DNA of 64,000 nucleotides from an uncultured Clostridium sp. (lineage in GTDB: Bacteria; Bacillota; Clostridia; Clostridiales; Clostridiaceae): the NCBI GenBank assembly GCA_900539375.1, contig UQBY01000009.1, forward strand, positions 37,591 to 101,590. The letters are read 5' to 3'. The first letter of the stretch is position 1, and each line of letters starts with the position of its first letter. The notes under the pieces are model-generated. The model had not been told where the DNA came from, did not search any database, and was given only the letters and a program-made list of their open reading frames with translations. Shown here in pieces: positions 28,008-36,157 of the stretch. A program made the translations under genes and the position numbers.

Positions 28008-30266
28008 TTATTTTAAATTTTCTCTAACTATCTTAGTAGCCTCTACCATATTTCTTAAACTTGCATTTGTTTCTTTTTCCCCTCTTGTTTTTAATCCACA
28101 ATCTGGATTAACCCATAGGTTTTCTTTTGGTATTTTCTTAAGGATTTTATTTAATGCCTCTACTATTTCTTCTACTGAAGGAACTCTTGGAGAGTGAATA
28201 TCATAAACTCCTGGTCCTACTTCTGTTTCAAAGTTATTTTTATTAAGGGCATCTATTATTGATAAATTAGACCTTGAAGCTTCAAAAGAAATTACATCTG
28301 CATCCATATTATCTATATCTTTTACTATATTTTCAAATTCGCTGTAGCACATATGAGTATGAATTTGTGTTGTTTCTTTTACTCCTGAATGTACTAAATT
28401 AAAGGCTTTTATTGCCCAATCTAAATATTCTTTATACCAATCTTCTTTTCTTAAAGGAAGCTTTTCTTTTAAAGCTGCTTCATCAATTTGAATAACATTT
28501 ATTCCAGAGCTTTCTAAATCTAAAACTTCTTCACGAATTGCAAGGGCTATTTCATATGCCATTTCTTCTAAAGACACATCTTCTCTTGGGAAGGACCAAT
28601 TTAAAATTGTTACAGGTCCTGTAAGCATTCCCTTTACTGGCTTCTTTGTAAGGCTTTGTGCAAAGCTACTATATTCTACTGTAATAGGATTTTTTCTTGT
28701 TATTGTACTCCATATAACTGGTGGTTTTACACATCTTGTTCCATAAGATTGAACCCAAGCTTTTTCTGTAAATAAATATCCATCTAAATTTTCTCCAAAG
28801 TATTCAACCATGTCATTTCTTTCATATTCTCCATGAACAAGTACATCTATTCCTATTTCTTCTTGAAGCTTTATAACTTCTTTAATTTTTTCTTTAATTT
28901 TATTTTTATATTCTTCCTCTGATATTTCATTATTTCTATATGATTTTCTTAAAAGCTTTATTTCCTTAGTTTGAGGGAATGAACCTATTGTTGTTGTTGG
29001 AAGAATTGGAAGATTTAAAAATTCTTTTTGAATATTTTTTCTTACTTTTCTTTCTGGAAGACGAGTAAATAACTTTTCATCTATTTTATCTAAAACATTA
29101 GATTTTTCACCTAATCTTTCTTCAAATAATTTTATATTATTTTCTAATAAGTCTTTACCCTTTCCTTCTGTAATTTTTTTAAGTTCATTTAATTCATTAA
29201 GCTTTTCCTTTGCAAAAGAGAAATGTTTTTTATAACTTTCATCAAGTTTAGTTTCATTTTCTAAAGTATATGGCACATGAAGAAGAGAACAGCTTGTATT
29301 TATAACTATATTTTCTGGCTCTATTAAAGCTTTTAATTCTTCTAATATATTTAAAGTCTTCTTATAATCATTTCTCCATATATTTTTACCATTAACTACT
29401 CCTGCAAAAAGTAATTTTTCCTTTGGAAAACCATTTTTCTTAACTAATTTAAGAGTTTCTTTACCTTCTAAAAAGTCAAGACCTATTCCATCAAAGTCTA
29501 AAGAAGTTATCTTTTCATAACCATCTCTTACATCTCCAAAATATGTTTGTAGTAGAATTTTTAAATTCTTTTTATTCTTTAAAAGTTCTTCATAAATTGA
29601 AACAAAAAGATTTATTTCATTTTCTTCTAAATCTGTTACAAGAGAAGGTTCATCAAATTGAATCCATTTAGCATTTATTTCATTAAACTTTTCTAAAATG
29701 TCTTTATATACTTTTATAATATCTTCTTTAAAATCAAAAATATTTTTTTCTCCATTATATTTTGCAAGTTTTAAGAAAGTAAAAGGTCCTACAAGAGATG
29801 GTTTTGTTTTAATTCCTAAAGCTAAAGCTTCATTAAATTCATTAAAGATTTTATCATCATTAAGCTTTAAAATGGTATTATCATCTAAAACTGGAACCAT
29901 GTAATGATAATTTGTATTAAACCATTTTCTCATAGATAAGGCTTTAACATCACCTTCTTCTCCTTGATAACCTCTTGCTGCTGCAAAATATGTATCTATT
30001 TTACTTAAATTTAAATTTTTATATTCATCAGAAACTGCATTTATTAAAAACGCTGTATCTAAAACCCCATCATAAAAAGAAAAATCATTTGAAGAAATAA
30101 AATCTATTTCATTTTCCTTTTGAAGTTTCCATTGTTTTTCTCTTATTTCTTTTGCAGTTTTTTGAAGTTCTTCTAAAGAAACTTCCTTTCTAAAATATTT
30201 TTCAGTTACAAATTTTAACTCTCTTAATTCGCCAACTCTAGGATACCCTATTACCCCTGTTTTCAT
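28008..30266 (-). CDS. metE: cobalamin-independent methionine synthase
   Basis: 752 residues, the full MetE length. It transfers a methyl group from 5-methyltetrahydropteroyltri-glutamate to homocysteine. The C-terminal zinc site is seen in IHTHMCYSEF and NPDCGLKTR, the two-barrel architecture is complete, and LPTTTIGSFPQT opens the catalytic half. The ATG is preceded by AAAGGAGAG. It is monocistronic with its own terminator. No SAM riboswitch or T-box was found upstream; instead the leader holds inverted repeats that could bind a LysR-type regulator, and such a regulator (MetR/MtaR-like) is encoded at 34416-35321. Confidence 0.96.
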   Translation of the reverse strand: MKTGVIGYPRVGELRELKFVTEKYFRKEVSLEELQKTAKEIREKQWKLQKENEIDFISSNDFSFYDGVLDTAFLINAVSDEYKNLNLSKIDTYFAAARGYQGEEGDVKALSMRKWFNTNYHYMVPVLDDNTILKLNDDKIFNEFNEALALGIKTKPSLVGPFTFLKLAKYNGEKNIFDFKEDIIKVYKDILEKFNEINAKWIQFDEPSLVTDLEENEINLFVSIYEELLKNKKNLKILLQTYFGDVRDGYEKITSLDFDGIGLDFLEGKETLKLVKKNGFPKEKLLFAGVVNGKNIWRNDYKKTLNILEELKALIEPENIVINTSCSLLHVPYTLENETKLDESYKKHFSFAKEKLNELNELKKITEGKGKDLLENNIKLFEERLGEKSNVLDKIDEKLFTRLPERKVRKNIQKEFLNLPILPTTTIGSFPQTKEIKLLRKSYRNNEISEEEYKNKIKEKIKEVIKLQEEIGIDVLVHGEYERNDMVEYFGENLDGYLFTEKAWVQSYGTRCVKPPVIWSTITRKNPITVEYSSFAQSLTKKPVKGMLTGPVTILNWSFPREDVSLEEMAYEIALAIREEVLDLESSGINVIQIDEAALKEKLPLRKEDWYKEYLDWAIKAFNLVHSGVKETTQIHTHMCYSEFENIVKDIDNMDADVISFEASRSNLSIIDALNKNNFETEVGPGVYDIHSPRVPSVEEIVEALNKILKKIPKENLWVNPDCGLKTRGEKETNASLRNMVEATKIVRENLK

Positions 30267-30323
30267 AGTTAATCTCTCCTTTAAAATATGTTCTAAATTT
30301 CTTAATGAAAATATATCATATTC

Positions 30324-30366
30324 AAGAGCTTATAGGGTAACTCTTAAATACTATAGCTTGTTATAG
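30324..30366. promoter_or_regulatory. inverted repeats upstream of metE
   Basis: Two neighbouring dyads lie 58-100 bases before metE: AAGAG-N12-CTCTT (30324-30345) and CTATA-N6-TATAG (30351-30366). The second resembles, but does not match, the methionine-regulator boxes of Gram-positive LysR proteins. A candidate operator only. Confidence 0.35.
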
Positions 30367-30384
30367 CTTTTTCTTATACCAAAT

Positions 30385-30744
30385 TTATTTAACATCTTCA
30401 ATTTTCTTAACTTCATATCCAAGTTTTTCAATAATCTTTTTTACTTCGCCTTCATTAATTGTTTTATTTCCAGTAACTATTGCTAGATTTTCTTTAAGAT
30501 TTACTTCACAAGCTAAATAGCTAACATCATTTATAGCATTTTCTATTTTATTAGCACAATTTTTGCAATGCATTCCACTTATAAATACCTTCTTTTTATC
30601 TGCAATATAATTAAGAGTTTTTTCACTTTTTTCTACGCCTGTGCCTCCACAGCATCCTCCTTCTCCTTTAAAGTGTTTTTTTGAATTTATTATTGCAAAT
30701 ACACAAATTCCAATTAATATAATTAAAATTATAGCTGTTGACAT
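30385..30744 (-). CDS. membrane-anchored heavy-metal-associated (HMA) domain protein
   Basis: 119 residues. One hydrophobic segment at about 3-20 anchors it in the membrane. A cysteine-rich stretch follows (GEGGCCGGTG), then an HMA fold (about 48-115) with the metal-binding motif MHCKNCANKI. Such domains bind Cu(I) or similar soft ions; here the gene is the last of the feo gene run, so a role in metal handling alongside FeoB is likely. A hairpin terminator lies between it and the preceding gene, so read-through or a separate promoter must supply its transcript. Confidence 0.75.
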   Translation of the reverse strand: MSTAIILIILIGICVFAIINSKKHFKGEGGCCGGTGVEKSEKTLNYIADKKKVFISGMHCKNCANKIENAINDVSYLACEVNLKENLAIVTGNKTINEGEVKKIIEKLGYEVKKIEDVK

Positions 30745-30763
30745 AACTTCCCCTCCTATAAAT

Positions 30764-30797
30764 AAAAAAGAGCAGCTTATTTATGCTGCTCTTTTTT
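30764..30797 (-). terminator. terminator within the feo gene run
   Basis: AAAAAAGAGCAGC and GCTGCTCTTTTTT form a strong 13-bp stem with an 8-base loop; the FeoB-associated protein's stop codon lies in the loop. T runs flank both sides, so it could act in either direction. It should reduce transcription into the HMA gene. Confidence 0.8.
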
Positions 30798-30992
30798 AGG
30801 GTCTTTAACAAGTAATAGTTTTGAGTTATCACATAATGAAATACCATGTGAACATGCACCACAGGCTCCACAATTTCCACCACATGATGACTTTCCACTT
30901 TTCTTATCTTTTATCATAGACCTAATGCTTAATGTTACAATACCAATTAAAACAATTAATATTATAAATGTTGATAAATTCATTATGTTCAT
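30777..30992 (-). CDS. FeoB-associated Cys-rich membrane protein
   Basis: 71 residues. One membrane segment (about 6-24), a basic stretch (KDKKSGKSSC), then a cysteine cluster CGGNCGACGACSHG. This matches the small FeoB-associated proteins found directly after feoB in many Firmicutes, whose exact role is unknown. It starts 9 bases after the feoB stop. A second frame over the same bases is a shadow. Confidence 0.85.
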   Translation of the reverse strand: MNIMNLSTFIILIVLIGIVTLSIRSMIKDKKSGKSSCGGNCGACGACSHGISLCDNSKLLLVKDPKKEQHK

Positions 30993-31001
30993 CTCCTTTT
31001 A

Positions 31002-33131
31002 TTATCTAACTGAATATTGAACCTCTACTTTATCTGATACTTTTGGTTTTCTAACTAGTAAGTAAATTAATGCTATAATTAATATTATTGCTACAACTGT
31101 TCCAAATCCAAATGTACCATTAACTATTAAGTTACCCATTTGGTTAATAATTAAGGCAATAACATAAGCAAATACACATTGATAAGTAATTGCAAAAGCA
31201 GTCCATTTACCATTATTCATTTCTCTCTTTATTGCACCTATTGCTGCAAAACAAGGAGCACATAATAAGTTAAATGCTAAGAATGAGTAAGCAGATATTG
31301 TTGTAAAGCTTGAAGCTAATGTACCCCAAATTTCTGAACCATCTTCAGCTACTTCAGCAAATCCATATAATTGTCCAAATGTTGCAACAACATTTTCTTT
31401 AGCAACTAAACCTGTAATACTTGCAACAGCTGCTTTCCATTGTCCCCATCCAAGAGGAGTAAATATCCATGCAATTGCTCTTCCTATTGTTGATAATAAA
31501 CTATCATTAATATCATCTACCATACCTAAGCTTCCTGCCTGAACACCAAATGATTGTAAGAACCAAATAATAATTGTTGAAAGTAATATAATTGTTCCAG
31601 CTTTTTTAATAAAGCTAAATCCTCTTTCCCACATACTTCTTAAAACATTCACAACTCTAGGTGCATGATATGCTGGCATTTCCATAACAAATGGAGCTGG
31701 GTCACCAATAAATAATTTTGTTTTCTTTAATATAATACCTGAAATAACAATTGCAAAAACACCTAAGAAATAAGCACTTGGAGCTACCCATGAAGCACCA
31801 TCAAATAAAGCACCAGCAATAAGGGCAATAATTGGAAGTTTAGCTCCACAAGGAATGAATGTTGTTGTCATAATTGTCATCTTACGGTCACGGTCACTTT
31901 CAATTGTACGGCTTGCCATAATTCCTGGAACACCACATCCACTACCAATTAACATTGGTATAAATGACTTTCCTGATAATCCAAACTTTCTAAAGATACG
32001 ATCCATAATAAATGCTACACGGGCCATATATCCACAATCTTCTAGTATAGCTAAGAATGCAAATAATACAAGCATTTGTGGTACAAATCCAAGTACTGCT
32101 CCAACCCCTGCTACAATACCATCAAGAATTAAACTTTGTAACCATCCTGCACAATTAACTGCTTCTAAAAAACTTTCAATTGCTGGTGGAATTATATCAC
32201 CAAATAATACATCATTTGTCCAGTCTGTAACTATTGTTCCAACTGTTGTAACTGATACATAATAAACTATAAACATAACTAGTGCAAATATTGGAAGTGC
32301 TAATATACGATTTGTTACAATCTTATCAATTTTATCTGAAGTTGTTAAACTTTCACGATTTGCTTTCTTATAACAATCTTTAATTATTGTTGCAATATAT
32401 GAATATCTTGCATCTGTAATAATACTTTCGCTATCATCATCTAATTCCTTTTCTAAGTTTGCAATTATTGATTCATCCTCAATTTTAATATTTAGTGATT
32501 CAATTATTTTATCATCACGTTCAAATAATTTTACACTATAAAATAACTTTTTGCTTGAATCAATATTTGATGGAAGAAATTCTTGTAATTCATTTAAAAC
32601 ATCACCTATTTGTCTGTTATAAATGCTCTTTACTGTATATGAAGAATTAGCAGCACTTTTTACCTTCTTCATAAGTTCATCAATTCCTTGATTTCTTAAA
32701 GCTGATATTGGAACTACATCACATCTTAATTCCTTTGAAAGACGCTTATAATCTATTTTATCTCCACGTTTTTCAATTACATCAAGCATATTTACAGCAA
32801 CTACAACTGGAATTCCAAGTTCTAATAATTGAGTTGTTAAATATAAGTTACGCTCTAAGTTTGAACCATCAATAATATTTAAAATAACATCTACCTTTTC
32901 ATCTAATAAATATTTACGTGATACAACTTCTTCAAGTGTATATGGAGATAAAGAATAAATTCCTGGTAAATCTGTAATTTTGATTTCCTTATCTTCCTTA
33001 TATTTTCCTTCTTTCTTTTCTACTGTTACCCCTGGCCAGTTTCCAACAAACTGATTAGAACCAGTTAAAACATTAAATAATGTAGTTTTTCCACTGTTTG
33101 GGTTACCTGCTAACGCAATATTAATTGCCAT
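31002..33131 (-). CDS. feoB: ferrous iron transporter FeoB
   Basis: 709 residues. The cytoplasmic G domain at the N-terminus has GNPNSGKTTLF (G1), DLPGIYSL (G3) and NMLDV (G4). The membrane part follows from about residue 275 with the Gate motifs, including GCGVPGIMAS and the second half ending in LIYLLVRKPK. It imports Fe(II) across the cytoplasmic membrane. An AGGAGG site lies 6-7 bases before the ATG. The 55-base gap to the upstream feoA holds another operator-like dyad. Confidence 0.96.
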   Translation of the reverse strand: MAINIALAGNPNSGKTTLFNVLTGSNQFVGNWPGVTVEKKEGKYKEDKEIKITDLPGIYSLSPYTLEEVVSRKYLLDEKVDVILNIIDGSNLERNLYLTTQLLELGIPVVVAVNMLDVIEKRGDKIDYKRLSKELRCDVVPISALRNQGIDELMKKVKSAANSSYTVKSIYNRQIGDVLNELQEFLPSNIDSSKKLFYSVKLFERDDKIIESLNIKIEDESIIANLEKELDDDSESIITDARYSYIATIIKDCYKKANRESLTTSDKIDKIVTNRILALPIFALVMFIVYYVSVTTVGTIVTDWTNDVLFGDIIPPAIESFLEAVNCAGWLQSLILDGIVAGVGAVLGFVPQMLVLFAFLAILEDCGYMARVAFIMDRIFRKFGLSGKSFIPMLIGSGCGVPGIMASRTIESDRDRKMTIMTTTFIPCGAKLPIIALIAGALFDGASWVAPSAYFLGVFAIVISGIILKKTKLFIGDPAPFVMEMPAYHAPRVVNVLRSMWERGFSFIKKAGTIILLSTIIIWFLQSFGVQAGSLGMVDDINDSLLSTIGRAIAWIFTPLGWGQWKAAVASITGLVAKENVVATFGQLYGFAEVAEDGSEIWGTLASSFTTISAYSFLAFNLLCAPCFAAIGAIKREMNNGKWTAFAITYQCVFAYVIALIINQMGNLIVNGTFGFGTVVAIILIIALIYLLVRKPKVSDKVEVQYSVR

Positions 33132-33148
33132 ATTTATCCTCCTTTTTA

Positions 33149-33162
33149 TTAGCCTAAGCTAA
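33149..33162. promoter_or_regulatory. operator-like dyad between feoA and feoB
   Basis: TTAGCCTAAGCTAA is an inverted repeat TTAGC-N4-GCTAA, the same half-sites as in the tandem array upstream of the operon. It lies 18 bases before feoB and could be a secondary control point. Confidence 0.5.
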
Positions 33163-33186
33163 CTCTTATATAAATTTAAAAGTTTT

Positions 33187-33405
33187 TTATTCAACTTCAA
33201 TCATAGCAGCATCTGCTTTTCTAAGAGATAATTCATATCCTCTTACTGTAACTTCTACTGGGTCACCAAGTGGTGCAACTTTTCTTACATATACTTCTAC
33301 CCCCTTAGTAATACCCATATCCATTATTCTTCTTTTGGTAGCACCTTGACCGGTTAACTTTACAACCTTAACAGTGTCTCCAACTTTTACTTCTTTTAAA
33401 TTCAT
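33187..33405 (-). CDS. feoA: FeoA-domain protein, second copy
   Basis: 72 residues: a complete SH3-like FeoA domain with KVGDTVKVVKLTGQGATKRR, MDMGITKGVEVYVRKVAPLGDP and a RGYELSLRKADA end, the standard FeoA signature. FeoA is a small cytoplasmic partner thought to tune FeoB. It follows the first feoA by 15 bases and precedes feoB; a GGGGGA ribosome site is visible. Confidence 0.93.
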   Translation of the reverse strand: MNLKEVKVGDTVKVVKLTGQGATKRRIMDMGITKGVEVYVRKVAPLGDPVEVTVRGYELSLRKADAAMIEVE

Positions 33406-33420
33406 GAAAAAATCCCCCTT

Positions 33421-33633
33421 CTAAATCATAATTTTTTGTGCAAGTTCTTCAGAAATAGCAATTCTTGTATCTTTAATATTAACAATAACATTTTGATTCA
33501 TTTTATTAACGATACTAACTTTGCTTCCTGGCACAAAGCCTAAATTTTCTAGATGACGTTTTGTTTCATTTGCGCCACCAATTCTCTTGATGACATTTTC
33601 TTCACCAATATTTGCGTATGTTAATGGCATCAT
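33421..33633 (-). CDS. feoA: FeoA-domain protein, first copy
   Basis: 70 residues, another single FeoA domain (RHLENLGFVPGSKVSIVNK, DTRIAISEELAQKIMI), more diverged from the second copy. It is the first gene of the feo operon, with AAGGAGGA before the ATG. Two tandem feoA genes before feoB are common in Clostridia. The operator array starts 24 bases upstream. Confidence 0.92.
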   Translation of the reverse strand: MMPLTYANIGEENVIKRIGGANETKRHLENLGFVPGSKVSIVNKMNQNVIVNIKDTRIAISEELAQKIMI

Positions 33634-33657
33634 AATGTCCTCCTTTGATTATCCTTT

Positions 33658-33760
33658 GCTAACCAAATTAGTTTTAGCTAACTTTATTAGCAAAAGCTAA
33701 CCTAATTAGCTGTAACTAATTTGATTAGTCATGACTAACCTAATTAGTCTAAGCTAACCT
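33658..33760. repeat. tandem 19-bp operator-like repeats upstream of the feo operon
   Basis: Five consecutive units of exactly 19 bases (starting at 33658, 33677, 33696, 33715 and 33734) and part of a sixth share the form [G/A]CTAAY-N3-ATTAG-N5-6. Unit 3 is GCTAACCTAATTAGCTGTA. Across unit borders the halves form dyads such as TTAGC-AAAA-GCTAA and the perfect palindrome TTAGTCATGACTAA. The half-sites resemble DtxR-family operators (TTAGGTTAG/CTAACCTAA). The array lies between the divergent feo operon and a DtxR-family gene. Confidence 0.85.
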
Positions 33761-33774
33761 TTCTTTAAAAATTT

Positions 33775-33794
33775 AAGTTAGACACCTCTAACTT
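33775..33794. promoter_or_regulatory. additional palindromic operator upstream of the feo array
   Basis: AAGTTAGA-CACC-TCTAACTT is a perfect 8-bp inverted repeat with the same GTTAG/CTAAC half-sites as the array. It stands apart from the 19-bp register, closer to the DtxR-family gene. Confidence 0.55.
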
Positions 33795-33949
33795 CAAGTT
33801 AAATATACTCCAATTTGCCATATATGTCAATATTCTTTCTAATATTTTATAAATCATAAAAAACAAAAAATATAAATAATATAAAGTAAATTTATTTTAT
33901 TTGCAAAGCATTTGTGCTATATGATAGAATGATATGAGGAAGTGATAAC

Positions 33950-34315
33950 ATGATTTTACAAGAATCTGGAGAGATGTATTTAGAAACTATTTATATTTTA
34001 TCAAAAACTAATAGTGATGTACGTTCAATAGATATTGCCAGAAAGCTAAATTTCTCTAAACCAAGTGTATCTCGTGCAATTAATTTATTAAAAGAGGATG
34101 GCTATATAAACGTTGACAGTAAAGGCTATATTGCTTTAAGTGATAAAGGATATCAAGTAGCTTCTACCATTTATGACCGTCACACCATATTATCTGACTT
34201 CTTTAAAAGTATAGGTGTATCTGAAGAAACAGCAACTAAAGATGCATGTCGAATTGAACATGTTATTAGTGATGAAACAATGGATAAAATTAAAGCATTA
34301 AAAAAGAAGGATTAA
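33950..34315 (+). CDS. DtxR-family metal-dependent transcriptional regulator
   Basis: 121 residues: an N-terminal winged helix (ESGEMYLETIYILS, RSIDIARKLNFSKPSVSRA) and the metal-binding/dimer region with H-x-x-L...C-R-I-EHVIS, as in MntR/IdeR proteins. There is no SH3 domain and it is slightly shorter than MntR. It is divergent from the feo operon across the operator array and likely represses it with Fe(II) or Mn(II) as co-repressor; the metal is inferred. A promoter TTGCAA-N18-TAGAAT and the ribosome site GAGGAAG are visible upstream. Confidence 0.88.
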   Translation: MILQESGEMYLETIYILSKTNSDVRSIDIARKLNFSKPSVSRAINLLKEDGYINVDSKGYIALSDKGYQVASTIYDRHTILSDFFKSIGVSEETATKDACRIEHVISDETMDKIKALKKKD

Positions 34316-34328
34316 ACCTTCTTTTTTT
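34301..34328 (+). terminator. terminator of the DtxR-family gene
   Basis: AAAAAGAAGG pairs with CCTTCTTTTT around a 6-base loop containing the stop codon; T run follows. Confidence 0.8.
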
Positions 34329-34415
34329 ATTTTCTAATAAATTATATTCACTTTCTATTTTTATATAACTAAAAGCAAAAATTTTTTAATGCTTTTTTAT
34401 AACTTAAAAATAATA

Positions 34416-35321
34416 TTAGCTTAAATTTATATTTATTTTTAAAAGTTCTACATATCTCTTTGCTATAGGGCTTAAGTTTACACTTTTATGACATATCCAT
34501 CCAACCCTTATAACCTCTTCTACCTTTAATGGAATAGACACAATATCATTTCCATTTAAATCAGAGCTTAAAATTCCAGTAGATATTGTGTATCCATTAA
34601 GACCTATTAGCAAATTAAAAAGAGTTGCTCTATCACTTACTTGTATACTTTTTTTATGTGTTAGAGTACTTAAAATTTCTTCTGAAAAATGAAAAGAATT
34701 ATACTCTCCTTGTTCAAAAGATAAATAAGGGTAATTTTCTAAATCTTCTAATGTAACATATTTTTTCTTAGCTAAAGGATTTTTATAACTTACAAAAATA
34801 TAAGGATTAGCTTTAAAAAGTTCTGTAAACTTAAGATTATTTTCTTTAAAAAGCTTATTTAAAACCTTAAAATTAAAATCATTTAAATAAAGAATTCCCA
34901 CTTCACTTTTTAAATTTTTAACATCTTCTATTATTTCATAAGTTCTTGTTTCTCTTAAAGTAAATTCATATTCTGGTAAATTCTTTTCTTTTAGCAAATC
35001 AACAAAGGCATTTACTGCAAAGGCATAATGCTGAGTAGAAACTGAGAAAAGCTTTCTTGAAGGCTTTTTATTTAAATATCTTGTTTCTAAAAGTTCTGCC
35101 TGTTCTATAACCTGTCTTGCATAACTTAAAAACTCTACCCCTTCTTGAGATAAATTTATTCCTTTATTAGTTCTTTGAAAAATTTCTATATTAAATTCTT
35201 TTTCAATATCCTTTATTGCATTTGAAAGACTAGGTTGGGTTATAAAAAGCTTTTTTGCTGCCTCATTAATTGAACCTTGATTTGCAACTTCTATTATATA
35301 TCTTAGCTGTTGTAAAGTCAT
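34416..35321 (-). CDS. LysR-family regulator, MetR/MtaR-like
   Basis: 301 residues. The N-terminal helix-turn-helix (LRYIIEVANQGSINEAAKKL, ITQPSLSNAIKDIE) is followed by a LysR effector domain. The sequence resembles streptococcal MtaR/CmbR-type regulators of methionine and sulfur metabolism, for example STQHYAFAVNAFVDL, LRETRTYEIIEDV and SDRATLFNLLIGLNGYT. Assignment by recall of the family, not by search. It starts 24 bases after the ZIP transporter gene and is the last gene of the run beginning at 40321. metE at 28008-30266 is an obvious candidate target. Confidence 0.8.
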   Translation of the reverse strand: MTLQQLRYIIEVANQGSINEAAKKLFITQPSLSNAIKDIEKEFNIEIFQRTNKGINLSQEGVEFLSYARQVIEQAELLETRYLNKKPSRKLFSVSTQHYAFAVNAFVDLLKEKNLPEYEFTLRETRTYEIIEDVKNLKSEVGILYLNDFNFKVLNKLFKENNLKFTELFKANPYIFVSYKNPLAKKKYVTLEDLENYPYLSFEQGEYNSFHFSEEILSTLTHKKSIQVSDRATLFNLLIGLNGYTISTGILSSDLNGNDIVSIPLKVEEVIRVGWICHKSVNLSPIAKRYVELLKININLS

Positions 35322-35344
35322 TTTTTTATTCTTCTCCTAACTTA

Positions 35345-36121
35345 TTATCCTAAAGCTACATCTAATATCATCATAATAACAAAACCAATACTAACTCCTA
35401 TTGTTCCAATATTAGAATGTTCTCCTGCTTGTGACTCTGGAATTAACTCCTCTACCACTACATAAATCATAGCACCTGCTGCAAAAGATAACAAATAGGG
35501 TAATACCTCAATTATTGAATTAGTAAGTAATATAGTAATAGCTGCTCCTATTGGCTCTACTATTCCAGATAATACTCCATATATAAAAGCCTTTATTTTT
35601 GATACCCCTTCTCCTTTTAATGGCATTGATATAATAGCTCCTTCTGGGAAATTTTGAATGGCTATTCCAAGAGCTAAAGTAAAAGCTCCTGCCATTGTAA
35701 TTTTAGAATTTCCAATTAAAGCCCCTGCAAAGGTAACACCAACTGCCATTCCTTCTGGTATATTATGAAGTGTTACTGCAAATACAAGCATTGTTGTTTT
35801 CTTTAACTTAGTTTTTATTCCCTCTGGTTTATCACTTTCTAAATGTAAATGAGGAATTAAACTATCTAAAACAAGTAAAAATAAAATTCCTAATAAAAAG
35901 CCTATAGAAGCTGGCATCCAAGCTATTTTTCCTTGTTCTTCAGACATTTCAATAGCTGGTATAAGTAGTGACCAAATTGATGCTGCTATCATTACACCAG
36001 ATGCAAAACCTAAAAGCAACTTTTCAAGGCTTTTATTCATTTTATTCTTCATTAAAAACACCATAGAAGCCCCTAAAGCTGTTCCTAGAAAAGGTATCAT
36101 TAATCCTATAAATACTTTCAT
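35345..36121 (-). CDS. ZIP-family metal transporter
   Basis: About 258 residues with eight predicted membrane segments. The metal-binding motifs in helices IV and V are seen as HNIPEGMAVG and QNFPEGAIIS, the ZupT/GufA pattern. Such proteins import Zn(II), Fe(II) or Mn(II). The ATG at codon 4 of the longest frame (GTGGGAGAAATG) has an AAGGG site 8 bases upstream, so I start there. It sits between the ABC pair and the LysR gene in one orientation, fitting a metal-responsive operon. Confidence 0.9.
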   Translation of the reverse strand: MKVFIGLMIPFLGTALGASMVFLMKNKMNKSLEKLLLGFASGVMIAASIWSLLIPAIEMSEEQGKIAWMPASIGFLLGILFLLVLDSLIPHLHLESDKPEGIKTKLKKTTMLVFAVTLHNIPEGMAVGVTFAGALIGNSKITMAGAFTLALGIAIQNFPEGAIISMPLKGEGVSKIKAFIYGVLSGIVEPIGAAITILLTNSIIEVLPYLLSFAAGAMIYVVVEELIPESQAGEHSNIGTIGVSIGFVIMMILDVALG

Positions 36122-36157
36122 TTCTCCCACCCTTTTATATTTATTTTTTATTATAAT

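Noticed and set aside
30267..30384. SAM riboswitch or T-box before metE
   Set aside because: No conserved core of either element could be found in the 118-base leader.
30668..30898. 76-codon frame overlapping the HMA and FeoB-associated genes
   Set aside because: It is antiphase to two well-supported genes and has no family features.
33658..33760. CRISPR array as explanation of the 19-bp repeats
   Set aside because: The units are contiguous with no unique spacers, and the half-sites are operator-like; no cas genes are present.
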